From: Diplonema papillatum
Taxonomy: Eukaryota > Euglenozoa > Diplonemea > Diplonemida > Diplonemidae
Direction: 5' to 3'
Assembly: GCA_030068145.1 (NCBI GenBank)
Contig: JAPJBO010000442.1
Coordinates: 119,844 to 183,843, forward strand
Length of the DNA: 64,000 nt
Shown: piece by piece, positions 54,113-63,350 of the stretch
Layout: each line of letters begins with the position of its first letter
Numbering within the stretch: the first letter of the stretch is position 1
Program-made: the position numbers and the translations under genes
The notes under the pieces: model-generated
The model's input: only the letters and a program-made list of their open reading frames with translations
Database searches by the model: none
Told to the model about the DNA's origin: nothing

Positions 54113-55110
54113 GTACAGTGTTGACATTTCCTCACCACCAGAGCCTCAGTAGAGGGTGGTAGTCAACACGGCGCGTTTTTTTTTTTTTAAGGTGGAGTGT
54201 CGAGGACTTGTGATGCCCCCCTAATCTCCACCTGGTCCGTTGAGGACAGGGCTTTCCGAATATCTGGTCGGATAAAAATTTTGACCGACCCCCCCCCCCA
54301 TAAATTGAGGCCGGGTCTCCAAAAAATGGGGTCTGAAAATCGACTTTTTTTTTCTCGGCATGCACAGGGGATATTCTAATCCCCGAAATTCTGAAAAATC
54401 CCGGTTAAAAAATCTTTGATATGGCCAGAAAAAAATTTTCCCCACGCTGCGCATGGGAAGCATGGATTGCTGAAGCAAGCAGTGTCCCACACAGTAGCGT
54501 CATACGTTAGCACAGTGTCGACCACAGTGGCAGCACCACTAAAACCAAATGCGGCGAGCGACATCTCTTTTAGTTTCAAAATCCTTTCAGGCCTGTGAGC
54601 TTCAGGATAGCAAACAATCCTCCAGTGACTGATTACTGGGTGTGATGGAAAACACAATCTGGCTCTACAACAAAGTGGAGACTTCCTCACTTGTCAGTCC
54701 CAGTGGGCAGGGTTCGGGACGTGGATCCGCGTGGAATTGGAAATCGTGGAAATGGAAATCGTGGAAATTTCCACGGATTTCCACGTTCCACTGCCGCGCC
54801 GGTGAAATTATCAATTCCGCCAGTTGGGGTTTTTTGACCCCAAGGTTCACCTTTTTCTCGGTATCTGCAGGTTAGCCCTCGGAGAAAAAAAAAAAAACGG
54901 AAGACAAAGAGTCCGGCCGCGGTACCGGGAACCCCACAGGGTAGAATAACAGCGGAACATGGGTGATAGAAAAAGGTAGACTCGACAACATCAAAACGAT
55001 GGTGGCCAACGGTGCCAAGCAGCACCCCCCAAGCAAGAAGAAGACGAGATGGGGTTGAGAGCGGAAATTGGAAAAGAAAATGGAATCATGATGGATTCGC
55101 TGAATTAGAA
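54113..55110. other. Repeat-rich spacer
   Basis: No gene. A short inverted repeat built on GGAAATCGTGGAAATTTCC lies near 54735-54785. Confidence 0.4.
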
Positions 55111-56980
55111 TCAGAAAAGACTCCGGATACATTCGTCGTTCTCGCTGTCAGTGTCACTCTCCGGAATACCGGGAATATCCAACTGCAGCACCTCTGTGAG
55201 AGTTGTGCTTCTGGTTTCGGCAACGAGAGCCTCACTTGCTTCAAGGTCGACCTCGTTGAGGCCATCAAGTGTCTCATCCTGAGACTCAGTATCGAGGGAA
55301 TCACTACAGGTAGGTCCCGGGCTCGGGATGGAAGGCTCATCAGTCGGGCCTGTTCGCAGCGCAGTTGCAAGCGTAGCCTGTGCTCGCTGTGTGCGCTTCT
55401 CGGCCCGCACCTCTTGGTTAGACTCTGGATAGAGCTCACTGTTCAGCAACCTATGGTTGATGGCAAGTGTGAGGGACGCGTTCACGTTCTCAACCGAGAG
55501 CTTTGCCCTCAGTTTTCCAATAACGGCAGACAGAGTTTTGAAGTGCCGCTCGACAGCGGCTTCGCTGGTCGTTGCTCTTCCCAGCGTTCTTGCAAACAGA
55601 CTGAGAAACTCGCTCTCGTCACGCATGGCCAACTCATGATTGGTCCAGAAGTGTACATACCCGTGCTTGATCGGGTGTCCGTGCTGGTCTCGAGGCCTGT
55701 TCCGGAACTCACTGTACGCTGCCTTGGACTGCATTAGGAAAGATCCCAATGCCCGGCTGTCGGGTATTCTTCGGGCAATAAAAGGTGACAGATGCCGAGA
55801 GAGCAGCTTCCATCGCTTTGCTCTCACTGCACTTGTCACCTCGTCGGCCGTCTGATCGACGTTCGGATGCAGTAATTTTAGCACGTCGAGTGCTGGGAAA
55901 GAAAAGTTCCGTTTGACCCTGTAGGACCATTTCTCAATGGCTCTGTTGATTACGCTAAGTTCACTCGGGCACTGTGAGTAGCGAGCTTTGAGACGTGCCA
56001 GGTCCAACGCAATACCGTCGATAATCTCGTGGAGCTCGAGAAGACCGTTTCCGGAGTTCTTCTGTAGCTTGTCGGTTGCAATTGCGAAGGGGGCCAGGGC
56101 ATGCAAAAAAAAGGAGAGCTGGCGGCGGAACGTTGCAGTAACGTCGGGAAGGTATGTGGAGTCCTTGTCATAGACACGCGCAATGCTCAGCGCAGTGTCG
56201 TAGACACTGTTCCAACGCACTGCAGTTGGATACCTGACGCCAACAGGGTTTCTTTCGCCGGCGTTGATCTGTTTTTGCCGCAAATCATACTTTTCCGAGG
56301 GCTTTCTGTACTTTGCTGCGAGCTGTATTACTGAGGTGCTAATTTCGTTCATGTATTCATGCTTAGCGATGTCGCCAATGCAGAGCTGCATGCTGTGGCA
56401 TGCACATCGGAAAGCAAAAATTCCTTTTTTTTTGGCGGCATTCAATGCCACGCTCAGGAGCTCATCGACAGCTTTCTCGGCCTCCTCGGTAGCATCAACA
56501 GTTTCGCTGTCGTTGCTTTCAGCATCAGCGCCTCTTGCAGTCACATTGAACTTGCGGGCGACAGAACACAAGTCGGTCATGGCTTTTTGCATAGCCGAAG
56601 CGTTGTCCGCCACCATAGCAAACACGTTCAAGTTTGCTTTGGCGCGTAGGTGTTCGACCACCTCGTCGACTTCCCGTTCGATGCTGGCTGCTGTCATGCA
56701 ACGCACCTCGGCGCTCTTCAGGAAGTTGGTCCTCTGGCTCTCCCACAGGCGTCGCAGGCTCGTGCCCTCGCTGACTCAGCAGTTCCTCCTGTGTCAGCTG
56801 CTTCATCAGCTTACCGCTTAGACACTTCATCGGGACTTCGTCGTCGGATTCCTCACTAGCCTCATCCACCGCCACTTTCCTCCTTTTCGTGCTCCGTTTG
56901 TTGTCGCTGTCGCGCTTGCGCGAGTTGCGGGCTCGCTCATGCTGGCTGGCACTCGTTTTCGTCATTTTATTACGGGTGCA
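55111..56980 (-). pseudogene. Truncated hAT-family transposase
   Basis: DNA transposase of the hAT superfamily, incomplete. The main frame (56695-55111, about 528 codons) has MVADNASAMQKAM (second catalytic Asp region), CACHSMQLCIGD, PTAVRWNSVYD, and the C-terminal dimerisation region TTSEAAVERHFKTLSAV with LTLAINHRLLN. The N-terminal BED zinc finger and the first catalytic Asp are missing. Upstream, a basic Lys/Arg/Ser-rich frame (56959-56700) is out of frame, so a frameshift, missing intron or deletion separates them. MITE ends abut the 5' side at 56981. No element termini were identified. Confidence 0.8.
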
Positions 56981-57038
56981 ACAGTCCATCGGCCCCGTGG
57001 AAGCGTTTTAAAAAGACACAAGGTTTTGACCCTGCATG
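56981..57038 (-). mobile_element. MITE M fragment (one end)
   Basis: Terminal part only: GCGTTTTAAAAAGACACAAG followed by GTTTTGACCCTGCATG, next to the hAT fragment. Confidence 0.7.
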
Positions 57039-57046
57039 ATATGTAC

Positions 57047-57246
57047 CATGCAGGGTCAAAACCTTGTGTCTTTTTGAAAATGGCAAAAAAAAAGTTTCCG
57101 GAAAAAAATTGGGTTTTTTGAATTTTAAAAGTTTGGAACAAACTCTGTAGTAAGTTGAGCAAAATTTTTTTTTCCAAAATTTTTTTTAGGGCTCCATCGG
57201 CCCCGCGGGAGCGTTTTAAAAAGACACAAGGTTTTGACCCTGCATG
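57047..57246 (+). mobile_element. MITE M, full copy 1 (200 bp)
   Basis: Terminal inverted repeats of about 29 bp starting CATGCAGGGTCAAAACCTTG. No coding capacity; T/A-rich interior. GTAC lies on both sides, a possible 4-bp target duplication. It interrupts the zinc-ribbon frame at 57250-57787. Confidence 0.85.
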
Positions 57247-57249
57247 GTA

Positions 57250-57787
57250 CAGCGGGTCCTCTTCTGTTCCTATTTCAATGACCCCCTCATCTAGAAGAGC
57301 TTTGAACTCCTCCTTTGATTTTTGTGAAGTCCTTGTGTCCTGATGGACTTGCCACAGTTCCTTTGGGTTCGACAAGAGGCTGCACCTTACGAGCAAGCTC
57401 ACGGATGAGGAAGAAAGACGTACCCTGACAACAATTCCAACAAAACGGAGGTACTCATAGCCGACTGGCTTGCCTGCTGTGTCTTTCACAACCGTACCAC
57501 CAACAGAAAATTCATCAATCTCGATGATAGCCCAGTGGTAAGTTTGCTGCTTTTGAGTAAACCAGCTTGCAGTGACCACAAATGAAAACAGGCCAGTTGA
57601 GCGGTGTAGAACCATTTGCTGCCGTCCAGACCATGTCTTCAAGCTTTGCATTGCACTTGTTGCATGTGATAGACTGCAGGATCACTCCATATTCACGTAG
57701 TTTTTCGGCCATTGTCCTGTCTCCCTCCTGAATCAGTGCAGCAATCCCAAATTTACCTGCACCCGCTGCGGGTGTCAGATTTTGCAA
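57250..57787 (-). pseudogene. Broken zinc-ribbon protein, possibly a transposase
   Basis: Two overlapping minus frames need one frameshift near 57520-57650. Together they give a C-x2-C...C-x2-C zinc ribbon (ITCNKCNAKLED and FICGHCKLVYS), then HWAIIEIDEFSVGG and a further open stretch stopped by the MITE insertion. A zinc ribbon followed by an EIDE segment recalls ISXO2/Merlin-type transposases, but the match is weak and the rest is missing. Confidence 0.35.
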
Positions 57788-58022
57788 ACGCGAAATCTCA
57801 GATTTTGCAAAATCTGAGATTGGCGAACCCAGAAATTTTTTTTTGCTGGGCCAAATCTCAGATTTTGCAAACCTGAAAATCTCAGATTTTGCAAACCTGA
57901 AATCTCAGATTTTGCAAAATGGGCCAATCTCAGATTTTGCGTATTTCGCCAGAATCTCAGATTTTGCAAAATCTGAGATTTTTTGGTTTTGCAAAATCTG
58001 AGATTTGCAAAATCTGAGATTT
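57774..58022. repeat. Array of AATCTCAGATTTTGC palindromic units
   Basis: Eight to ten copies of ATCTCAGATTTTGCAAA in both orientations; adjacent units form AATCTCAGATTTTGC facing GCAAAATCTGAGATT. High hairpin potential. Confidence 0.9.
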
Positions 58023-58064
58023 TAGACCCATTTCAGCGTGTTCATGATTCGTTTGCAACACTAA

Positions 58065-58125
58065 CATGCAGGGTCAGAACCTTGTGTCTTTTTAAAACGC
58101 TCCCGCAGGGCCGATGGAGGCACCG
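58065..58125 (-). mobile_element. MITE M fragment
   Basis: One terminal inverted repeat plus the adjoining AAAACGCTCCCGCAGGGCCG segment, then unrelated DNA. Confidence 0.7.
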
Positions 58126-58138
58126 TTCCCGATGGTGT

Positions 58139-58321
58139 CCTACTCGGACGCCAACTCGACCTTTTTTGATTCATTCCACCTATAGGACGCCAACTCGACC
58201 TTTTTTGATTCACAAATTTTAGGACACCAACTCGACCTTTTTTGGACCTTTTGAATCAAGACGCCATCCACACCTTACTCCTGTATACTTCACCTGTAGG
58301 ACGCCAACTCGACCTTTTTGG
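58139..58321 (+). repeat. Tandem GGACGCCAACTCGACC repeat
   Basis: Four copies of AGGACGCCAACTCGACCTTT at irregular 40-75 bp spacing. Confidence 0.85.
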
Positions 58322-58323
58322 TC

Positions 58324-58395
58324 ATAGGGGGGGGTCATATAGGGGTCCTTTAGGGGTCATATAGGGGTCATATAGGGGTCATATAGGGGTCATAT
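58324..58395 (+). repeat. TATAGGGGTCA minisatellite
   Basis: Five to six 11-bp units. The same units separate the next three MITE copies, so this repeat was the landing site, or part of a segment that was duplicated. Confidence 0.9.
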
Positions 58396-58607
58396 CATGC
58401 AGGGTCAAAACCTTGTGTCTTTTTAAAACGCTCCCGCAGGGCCGATGGAGCCCTGATTTTTTTTTGGAAAAAAAAAAACTTTTCTCAACTTCCTCAAAAA
58501 TTACTGCAGAGTTTGTTCCAAACTTTTAAAATTCAAAAAACCCAATTTTTTCCGGAAATTTTTTTTTTTGCCATTTTCAAAAAGACACAAGGTTTTGACC
58601 CTGCATG
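58396..58607 (-). mobile_element. MITE M, full copy 2 (212 bp)
   Basis: Inverted relative to copy 1; both TIRs complete; ATAT on both sides. Confidence 0.85.
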
Positions 58608-58630
58608 ATATAGGGCATATAGGGTCATAT

Positions 58631-58842
58631 CATGCAGGGTCAAAACCTTGTGTCTTTATGAAAATGGCAAAAAAAAAAAATCCGGAAAAAAAATGGGTTT
58701 TTTGAATTTAAAAAGTTTGGAACAAACTCTGCAGTAATTTTTGAGGAAGTTGAGCAAAAAAAAATTTTTCCAAAAAAAATTTTAGGGCTCCATCGGCCCT
58801 GCGGGAGCGTTTTAAAAAGACACAAGGTTTTGACCCTGCATG
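58631..58842 (+). mobile_element. MITE M, full copy 3 (212 bp)
   Basis: Same orientation as copy 1; both TIRs; ATAT on both sides. Confidence 0.85.
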
Positions 58843-58868
58843 ATATAGGGGTCATATAGGGGTCATAT

Positions 58869-59080
58869 CATGCAGGGTCAGAACCTTGTGTCTTTTTGGA
58901 AATGGCCAAAAATTGTTTCCGGAAAAAAAATGGGTTTTTTGAATTTTAAAATTTTGGAACAAACTCTGTGGTAATTTTTGAGGAAGTTGAGCAATTTTTT
59001 TTTTTTGCCAAAAATTTTTTGTGGTGTCCATCGGCCCTGCGGGAGCGTTTTAAAAAGACACAAGGTTCTGACCCTGCATG
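58869..59080 (+). mobile_element. MITE M, full copy 4 (212 bp)
   Basis: Both TIRs present, with TCAGAACC at each end in place of TCAAAACC; ATAT flanks. Confidence 0.85.
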
Positions 59081-59117
59081 ATATAGGGGTCATATAGGGG
59101 TCATATGGGGGTCATAT

Positions 59118-59290
59118 CATGCAGGGTCAAAACCTTGTGTCTTTTTAAAACGCTCCCGCGGGGCCGATGGGGCCCTAAAATTTTTTTTGGAAAAAAAAAA
59201 ATTGCTCAACTTCCTCAAAAATTACTGCAGAGTTTGTTCCAAACTTTTAAAATTCAAAAAACACCTTTTTTTTTCAGGATTTTTTTTTTG
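59118..59290 (-). mobile_element. MITE M, truncated copy 5
   Basis: Starts with a TIR and runs inverted to copy 1, but breaks off in a T-run before the second TIR, where the SINE tail of copy 2 begins. Confidence 0.8.
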
Positions 59291-59296
59291 TAACCT

Positions 59297-60125
59297 GGAA
59301 AGTACGTGCGCTCGGCTAAGGCCGGCGCGTGGCGAGACTGGAGGCAGCAGTTAAAGTTCGGGGAACAGTAAAGTTCGGGCAATGCTGGTGAAGCTAAGTT
59401 CGAGTGATGCTTAGTTCGGGCGTTGCTAAGCGCTCAGGCTGTGCTGGTACTAAAAAACAGTTCGGGCACGAAGCGAAGTTCGGCCAGGGTGTAAAGTCCG
59501 GGTGAAGCCAAGGTCGGTGCTCGTACCCGGGGGGGGACACCCCCCCCGGACCCCCCCCGACCCACCGAGTGCGGGAAAAGTTTGGCGCTGGTACCCGGGT
59601 GGGCGCCCCCCCCGCCGCCCCCCGGCGAAGCAAAAGTTCGGGCGGAGCTAAGTTCTGGTGAAGCTCAGTTCGGACGATAATGAGTTCGAGTGATCCTAAG
59701 TTCGGGCGGAGCTAAGTTCTGGTGAAGCAAAGTTCGGGCGCAGCTGAGTTCGGGCGAAGCAACGCTCGGGCGAAGTTAAGTTCTGGCGAAGCAAAGTTCG
59801 GGCGATGCTAAATTCTGGTACGGGCGCAGCTGAGTTCGGACAAAGCAAAGTTCTCTCGAAGCTGAGTTCTGGTGAAGCAAAGTTCGGTTCTCGTAGCAAG
59901 TTTGGCCTGTGATGGCAAGCTCGGCCGCCCGACTCCGTTTCCCGGGGTGACCCAAATACCGCGAGATACTGAGAAACTCCGCCAAAAACGCACATTTGAC
60001 CCCGAAACGCAACAAACCTCGAAAACAATCTTCGACCGGAAAAATGTCATGGGCGGGGTTCGAACCCGGATTCACCGGCCTGAAGGCCGGCGCCCGGTCA
60101 CTCTGCCACCTGCATACCTTCTGCG
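59297..60125 (-). mobile_element. tRNA-derived SINE, copy 2 with expanded tail
   Basis: The head at about 60112-60050 on the minus strand has A-box-like TGGCAGAGTGACCGG and B box GGTTCGAACCC around a CCGGCC-TTCA-GGCCGG hairpin. The body to about 59910 matches copy 1. The tail (59900-59340) is a much longer array of AAGTTCGGGCGAAGC-like units. Both copies end with CGAGACTGGAGGCAGCAGTT, so the whole order head-body-tail-end is shared. Confidence 0.7.
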
Positions 60126-60246
60126 AGGAAAAAAAAAAGCTTGCCCGGCTCTTTCCAAAAACAATACACTTTTTTCATGAAGAAAAGCCGGGTTGGCTCG
60201 AATAGAGGCTATTCACATTGCATGTTCATAGGACCTCCAGTCTCGA

Positions 60247-60345
60247 AAAATGCTTTACGCACGACCCCCGTGGACTAAGCGGAGAGTGTGGGACTACGTT
60301 CGTGGAGTTATGGTGGCCGAACGCTACCCACTAAAACAACCGGGG
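60247..60345. repeat. 100-bp dispersed sequence J, copy 2
   Basis: Matches 36360-36455: CGACCCCCGTGGACTAAGCG through GAACGCTACCCAC, same strand. Confidence 0.55.
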
Positions 60346-60992
60346 GCCCTTAGAGACTGCTGCTGAGGAGGCCATCCCCTGTGACTCCCCCGGAGGGGGG
60401 CTTGTCAGGCCGAGTCACGACAGCATCAGGGAGAACCATCTCTCCCTGCTCCGCTCCTGCTCCTGGGTTTGTTTGTTTGTTTGTTTTTGCTTCCGCTGAC
60501 TGATGATGATGCTGCGCTCCGAGCTACCCCTGTCAAGGGGTGACTTGCTCCCTGGCTCTTTTGCGCGCTTTGTTCCTGTGACTTGGGGTTGCCTGACCTC
60601 CCGCTCGCTCCTGGTTTCCCTCCCCTGGCAAGAGGGGGTTCCTTGTTGGCATCTTGTGCCGCTGACTCCTTGGCTGTTCCGTCCGTCCTGGCCCTCTTTC
60701 ACTTTCTTGGGGTCTGCCACCCTCTGCACCGCCGCACTCCTTTTCCTGGCTGGCGCTGTCGCCGCCCTCTGCTGTCCCTCCTGCCCTGCCCTGGCTGACT
60801 GGCTGCCAGGATCCGCTGCTTGACGCCCTCGGGTGGGCTCAGGACTCACAGTCACCTTCACAGGTCGGGGGCCCCTCAAGCTCACAGTGGGGGTGGCGGC
60901 TCCTCCTGCACCCCCAGTCCCCCTCAAACCGGACGCGTTGCCCAGACGCGACCAGCATGAGTTGCTCGCTTGAGTGGCCCCTTCCCCGTCCC
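60346..60992. other. Spacer with a basic open frame
   Basis: A minus-strand frame (about 60927-60415) is Arg/Gln/Ser/Gly-rich without motifs, and (TTTG)n at 60467-60486 contributes TNKQ repeats. Not supported as a gene. Confidence 0.3.
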
Positions 60993-61088
60993 TGTCTTTT
61001 TAAAACGCTCCCGCAGGGCCGATGGAGCCCTAAAAAATTTTTTGGAAAAAAAAAAATTTGCTCAACACAAGGTTGTGACCCTGCATGA
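60993..61088 (-). mobile_element. MITE M, internally deleted copy
   Basis: Begins within one TIR at GTCTTTTTAAAACGCTCCCG, keeps about 50 bp of interior and ends with the other TIR (ACACAAGGTTGTGACCCTG). Confidence 0.7.
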
Positions 61089-61216
61089 TACTTGGGGGCG
61101 TGATTGAGATCCTCAGGCTTGAATCACTGAGCTGCACATTGTAAGCGGTTCGTCCGTTCGAGAGTCTTCGGCTTGGGACTGCTGAGCCAATTCACCTACC
61201 CCCCCTGAAAGCGACT

Positions 61217-61259
61217 TGAGCTCGATTACACTCGATTATGCGTCGATTACACTCGAGAG
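61217..61259 (+). repeat. TCGATTA repeats just 5' of the LINE ORF1
   Basis: Three TCGATTA units within 43 bp, two of them as TCGATTACACTCGA. Possibly the LINE 5' end or its promoter repeats. Confidence 0.5.
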
Positions 61260-61292
61260 GTGCCGGGCAAGAAGCCGACGGCCGCGCGCGCG

Positions 61293-62840
61293 ATGGAAGA
61301 GGACGGACAGAAGAAGGCACAAGAAGGCGAGAAGGCAGTCGGAGGGGCGGGGAAGGCGAGGATAGAGCTGAGGCAGGAAGACTGGGGAGTGCCGGTGGTT
61401 GACCACACCGAGCTGGCGGAAGCGACGGTGGCGCTCGCGCCCATGGCGAGCGCGCGCAGGATACGGCGTGAAGGGATGCCGGAGGGCTCGGCGGTGGTCA
61501 CGGTGGCGGCTCTGGAGGGCAGCAGGCGGACGGACGTGGTGTGCCGAGTTGACGGTGCGGAGAAAGTGCTGCCGGGGTACGTGACGAGGTCCCCGGAGGG
61601 AGACGTGGTGTACGCGCCCGCGGACGTGAAGAAGGTTGACCGCCCGCCGACATCGACGGTGCTGATTTGCGCCGAGATAGATGCACGATGGTGCGGGGCA
61701 GAGACGTTGGCGGCCCTGCAGGAGCCATCGGGGGGGCGGGTGCTGAAGGCGGAGTGCAGGCGGCTCGCGGGAGAGGCGAAGGTGGACCTGAGTCCGCACA
61801 GCATGTTCAACGTGCGGCGGGTAAACCGCGTATTTCAGATGATGGTGCGCGTCGAAGAGGAGCAGGTCGGGAGGTTGCTGAGAATTTCGGGCAGGAGGGG
61901 TCTCTTTCTACGCATACCGCGCTGGAAGGAGGGGTCGGAGACGAACGACGTCGTGTGGCTAGCTGACGAGGAAGCATCGCTGAAGAGCGCTCTCGTGCTC
62001 GCGCAGGGGAAAGGCTGCCTGGGCCTTGCTCGTAGTCGCGCGCGGCTGGGGGTGAGGGTCGAAGACGGCATGTCCGAGCGGGTGCGGGAATCGCTGGGCG
62101 AAGCGGCGGCGAAGCAGGGTCCGCCCGCGATGCATTACCTGGTGAGGGGGGCACAGGCGCGCGATGCCGCTTCGGATCTTGAGGCGACCATGAAGGCGGC
62201 GGGATGGACATGTCGCCAAGTCGCGTCCTACCGGAGCAAGACGCATGGGGACACGCGCGTCGTCGCCAGCGAGGAGCCGCCCCCGCATCGACTGATAAGC
62301 GCGGGAGGAGCGCTGATGAAGGTCGATGACGAGACCGAGGAAGACAGGTCCGGACGGCGGCCGAAATCGCAGGTGTGGGATGCAAGGGCGGAGAGGACGC
62401 CGAAGGTCTCGTCGTACCTCGAGGCGTTGCGACGGCAGGGTCAGGAAAAGACGAGCACACCCGAGCAACCGAAGGGCGCGGGCGACAACAATGGCGCGGT
62501 GCGACAGCTCCGGGCGGAGAACGCGGAGCTACGCGCGAAGAACGACGCGCTGCGAGGTGACATCGCAGCACTCAGTGCTCAGATGGCGAAGCTGACGGAG
62601 ATGGTCGCGACGATGAGGCCGAAGACACCCCCGGCGATGCCCGTAGACCGGACCCCGGTCAAGAAGAAGGCGCCGAAGACGCCCGTCGCCACACCGACGA
62701 AGCAGAAGATGGGACGGGCCGAGGCTCCGTCTCAAGACGTCCACATGACGCAACCGAAGCGTCCGCTGGGAACGCCGGGGAAGTCACCGTTAGCGAAGAC
62801 GAAGAAGGCACACCAACCAGCAGCGGCGAAGCGTTCGTGA
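61293..62840 (+). CDS. LINE-type ORF1 protein (coiled coil, basic tail)
   Basis: 515 codons from ATG at 61293; the frame is open upstream to a GTG at 61260. No zinc knuckle or RRM was recognised. The first 400 residues are a mixed alpha/beta region rich in Arg, Glu and Val. About residues 400-440 form a leucine-zipper-like coiled coil (VRQLRAENAELRAKNDALRG), then a Pro/Lys-rich basic tail (TPVKKKAPKTP) ending KRS. A coiled coil plus a basic tail fits a nucleic-acid-binding ORF1 that oligomerises on element RNA. GC-rich codon use differs from the surrounding AT-rich repeats. The TGA stop is followed by CTG, and the same frame continues into the OTU frame after 15 nt. Confidence 0.7.
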   Translation: MEEDGQKKAQEGEKAVGGAGKARIELRQEDWGVPVVDHTELAEATVALAPMASARRIRREGMPEGSAVVTVAALEGSRRTDVVCRVDGAEKVLPGYVTRSPEGDVVYAPADVKKVDRPPTSTVLICAEIDARWCGAETLAALQEPSGGRVLKAECRRLAGEAKVDLSPHSMFNVRRVNRVFQMMVRVEEEQVGRLLRISGRRGLFLRIPRWKEGSETNDVVWLADEEASLKSALVLAQGKGCLGLARSRARLGVRVEDGMSERVRESLGEAAAKQGPPAMHYLVRGAQARDAASDLEATMKAAGWTCRQVASYRSKTHGDTRVVASEEPPPHRLISAGGALMKVDDETEEDRSGRRPKSQVWDARAERTPKVSSYLEALRRQGQEKTSTPEQPKGAGDNNGAVRQLRAENAELRAKNDALRGDIAALSAQMAKLTEMVATMRPKTPPAMPVDRTPVKKKAPKTPVATPTKQKMGRAEAPSQDVHMTQPKRPLGTPGKSPLAKTKKAHQPAAAKRS

Positions 62841-62855
62841 CTGGGGAACGACGGG

Positions 62856-63350
62856 ATGCGTGGCGGTGGAGAGACGCACGAAACGCTGGGGTTAAGGTTG
62901 AGAGAAGCCGCGGACGCGATGGGAGCGAGTGTGCAAGAAGTCCCTGGGGACGGGGCCTGCCAGTTCGCAGCGGTCGCAGCCGGACTGCCGGGGTGGTCGG
63001 TAAGGAGACTTCGTGCACGGGTTGTGGACGCGATGTTAAAAGACCCGACATTCGAAGCACACTTCGCGCCGTCCGAAAGGTACGGCAGCTGGTTTGCTTA
63101 CGTGGAGGCAATGCGGGGGCCGTACGAGTACGGGGACGAGATGACGTTGACGGCAGCCGCGACGGTCACCGGAGCGGTACTCTGGGTGCTGGACAGCAGG
63201 AGGCCGCACATCCTGCGACGATACGCACCTCGCGTGGGCGCCACGGGGCAGCAGACGGCGGTCACGTACGTTCCGGAGCACTACGACCGGCTCCTGCTCC
63301 CGGGTAGGAGCTGGCGCTACATGCAGACACGGTGGAAACTGTGGAGTTGA
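62856..63350 (+). CDS. OTU-like cysteine protease frame in a LINE-like element
   Basis: 164 codons from ATG. The OTU fold signature PGDGACQF carries the nucleophile (Cys35) with Asp32; a conserved middle segment reads YGSWFAYVEAM then GDEMTLTAAATV; the catalytic His lies in PEHYD (about 142). OTU enzymes cleave ubiquitin or ubiquitin-like links. It is in frame with ORF1, separated by one UGA, so it could be a readthrough extension or a separate product. Its 3' end overlaps the endonuclease frame by about 43 nt in the -1 frame. Function in the element is unknown; protein processing or protection from ubiquitylation are guesses. Confidence 0.8.
   Translation: MRGGGETHETLGLRLREAADAMGASVQEVPGDGACQFAAVAAGLPGWSVRRLRARVVDAMLKDPTFEAHFAPSERYGSWFAYVEAMRGPYEYGDEMTLTAAATVTGAVLWVLDSRRPHILRRYAPRVGATGQQTAVTYVPEHYDRLLLPGRSWRYMQTRWKLWS

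Noticed and set aside
58640-59293. Repeated 60-70 codon frames with the peptide RVKTLCLFKTLP
   Set aside because: These are MITE terminal repeats read as protein.
60415-60930. Basic 170-codon minus-strand protein
   Set aside because: No motif, low complexity, partly built from a TTTG microsatellite, and an equally open opposite strand.
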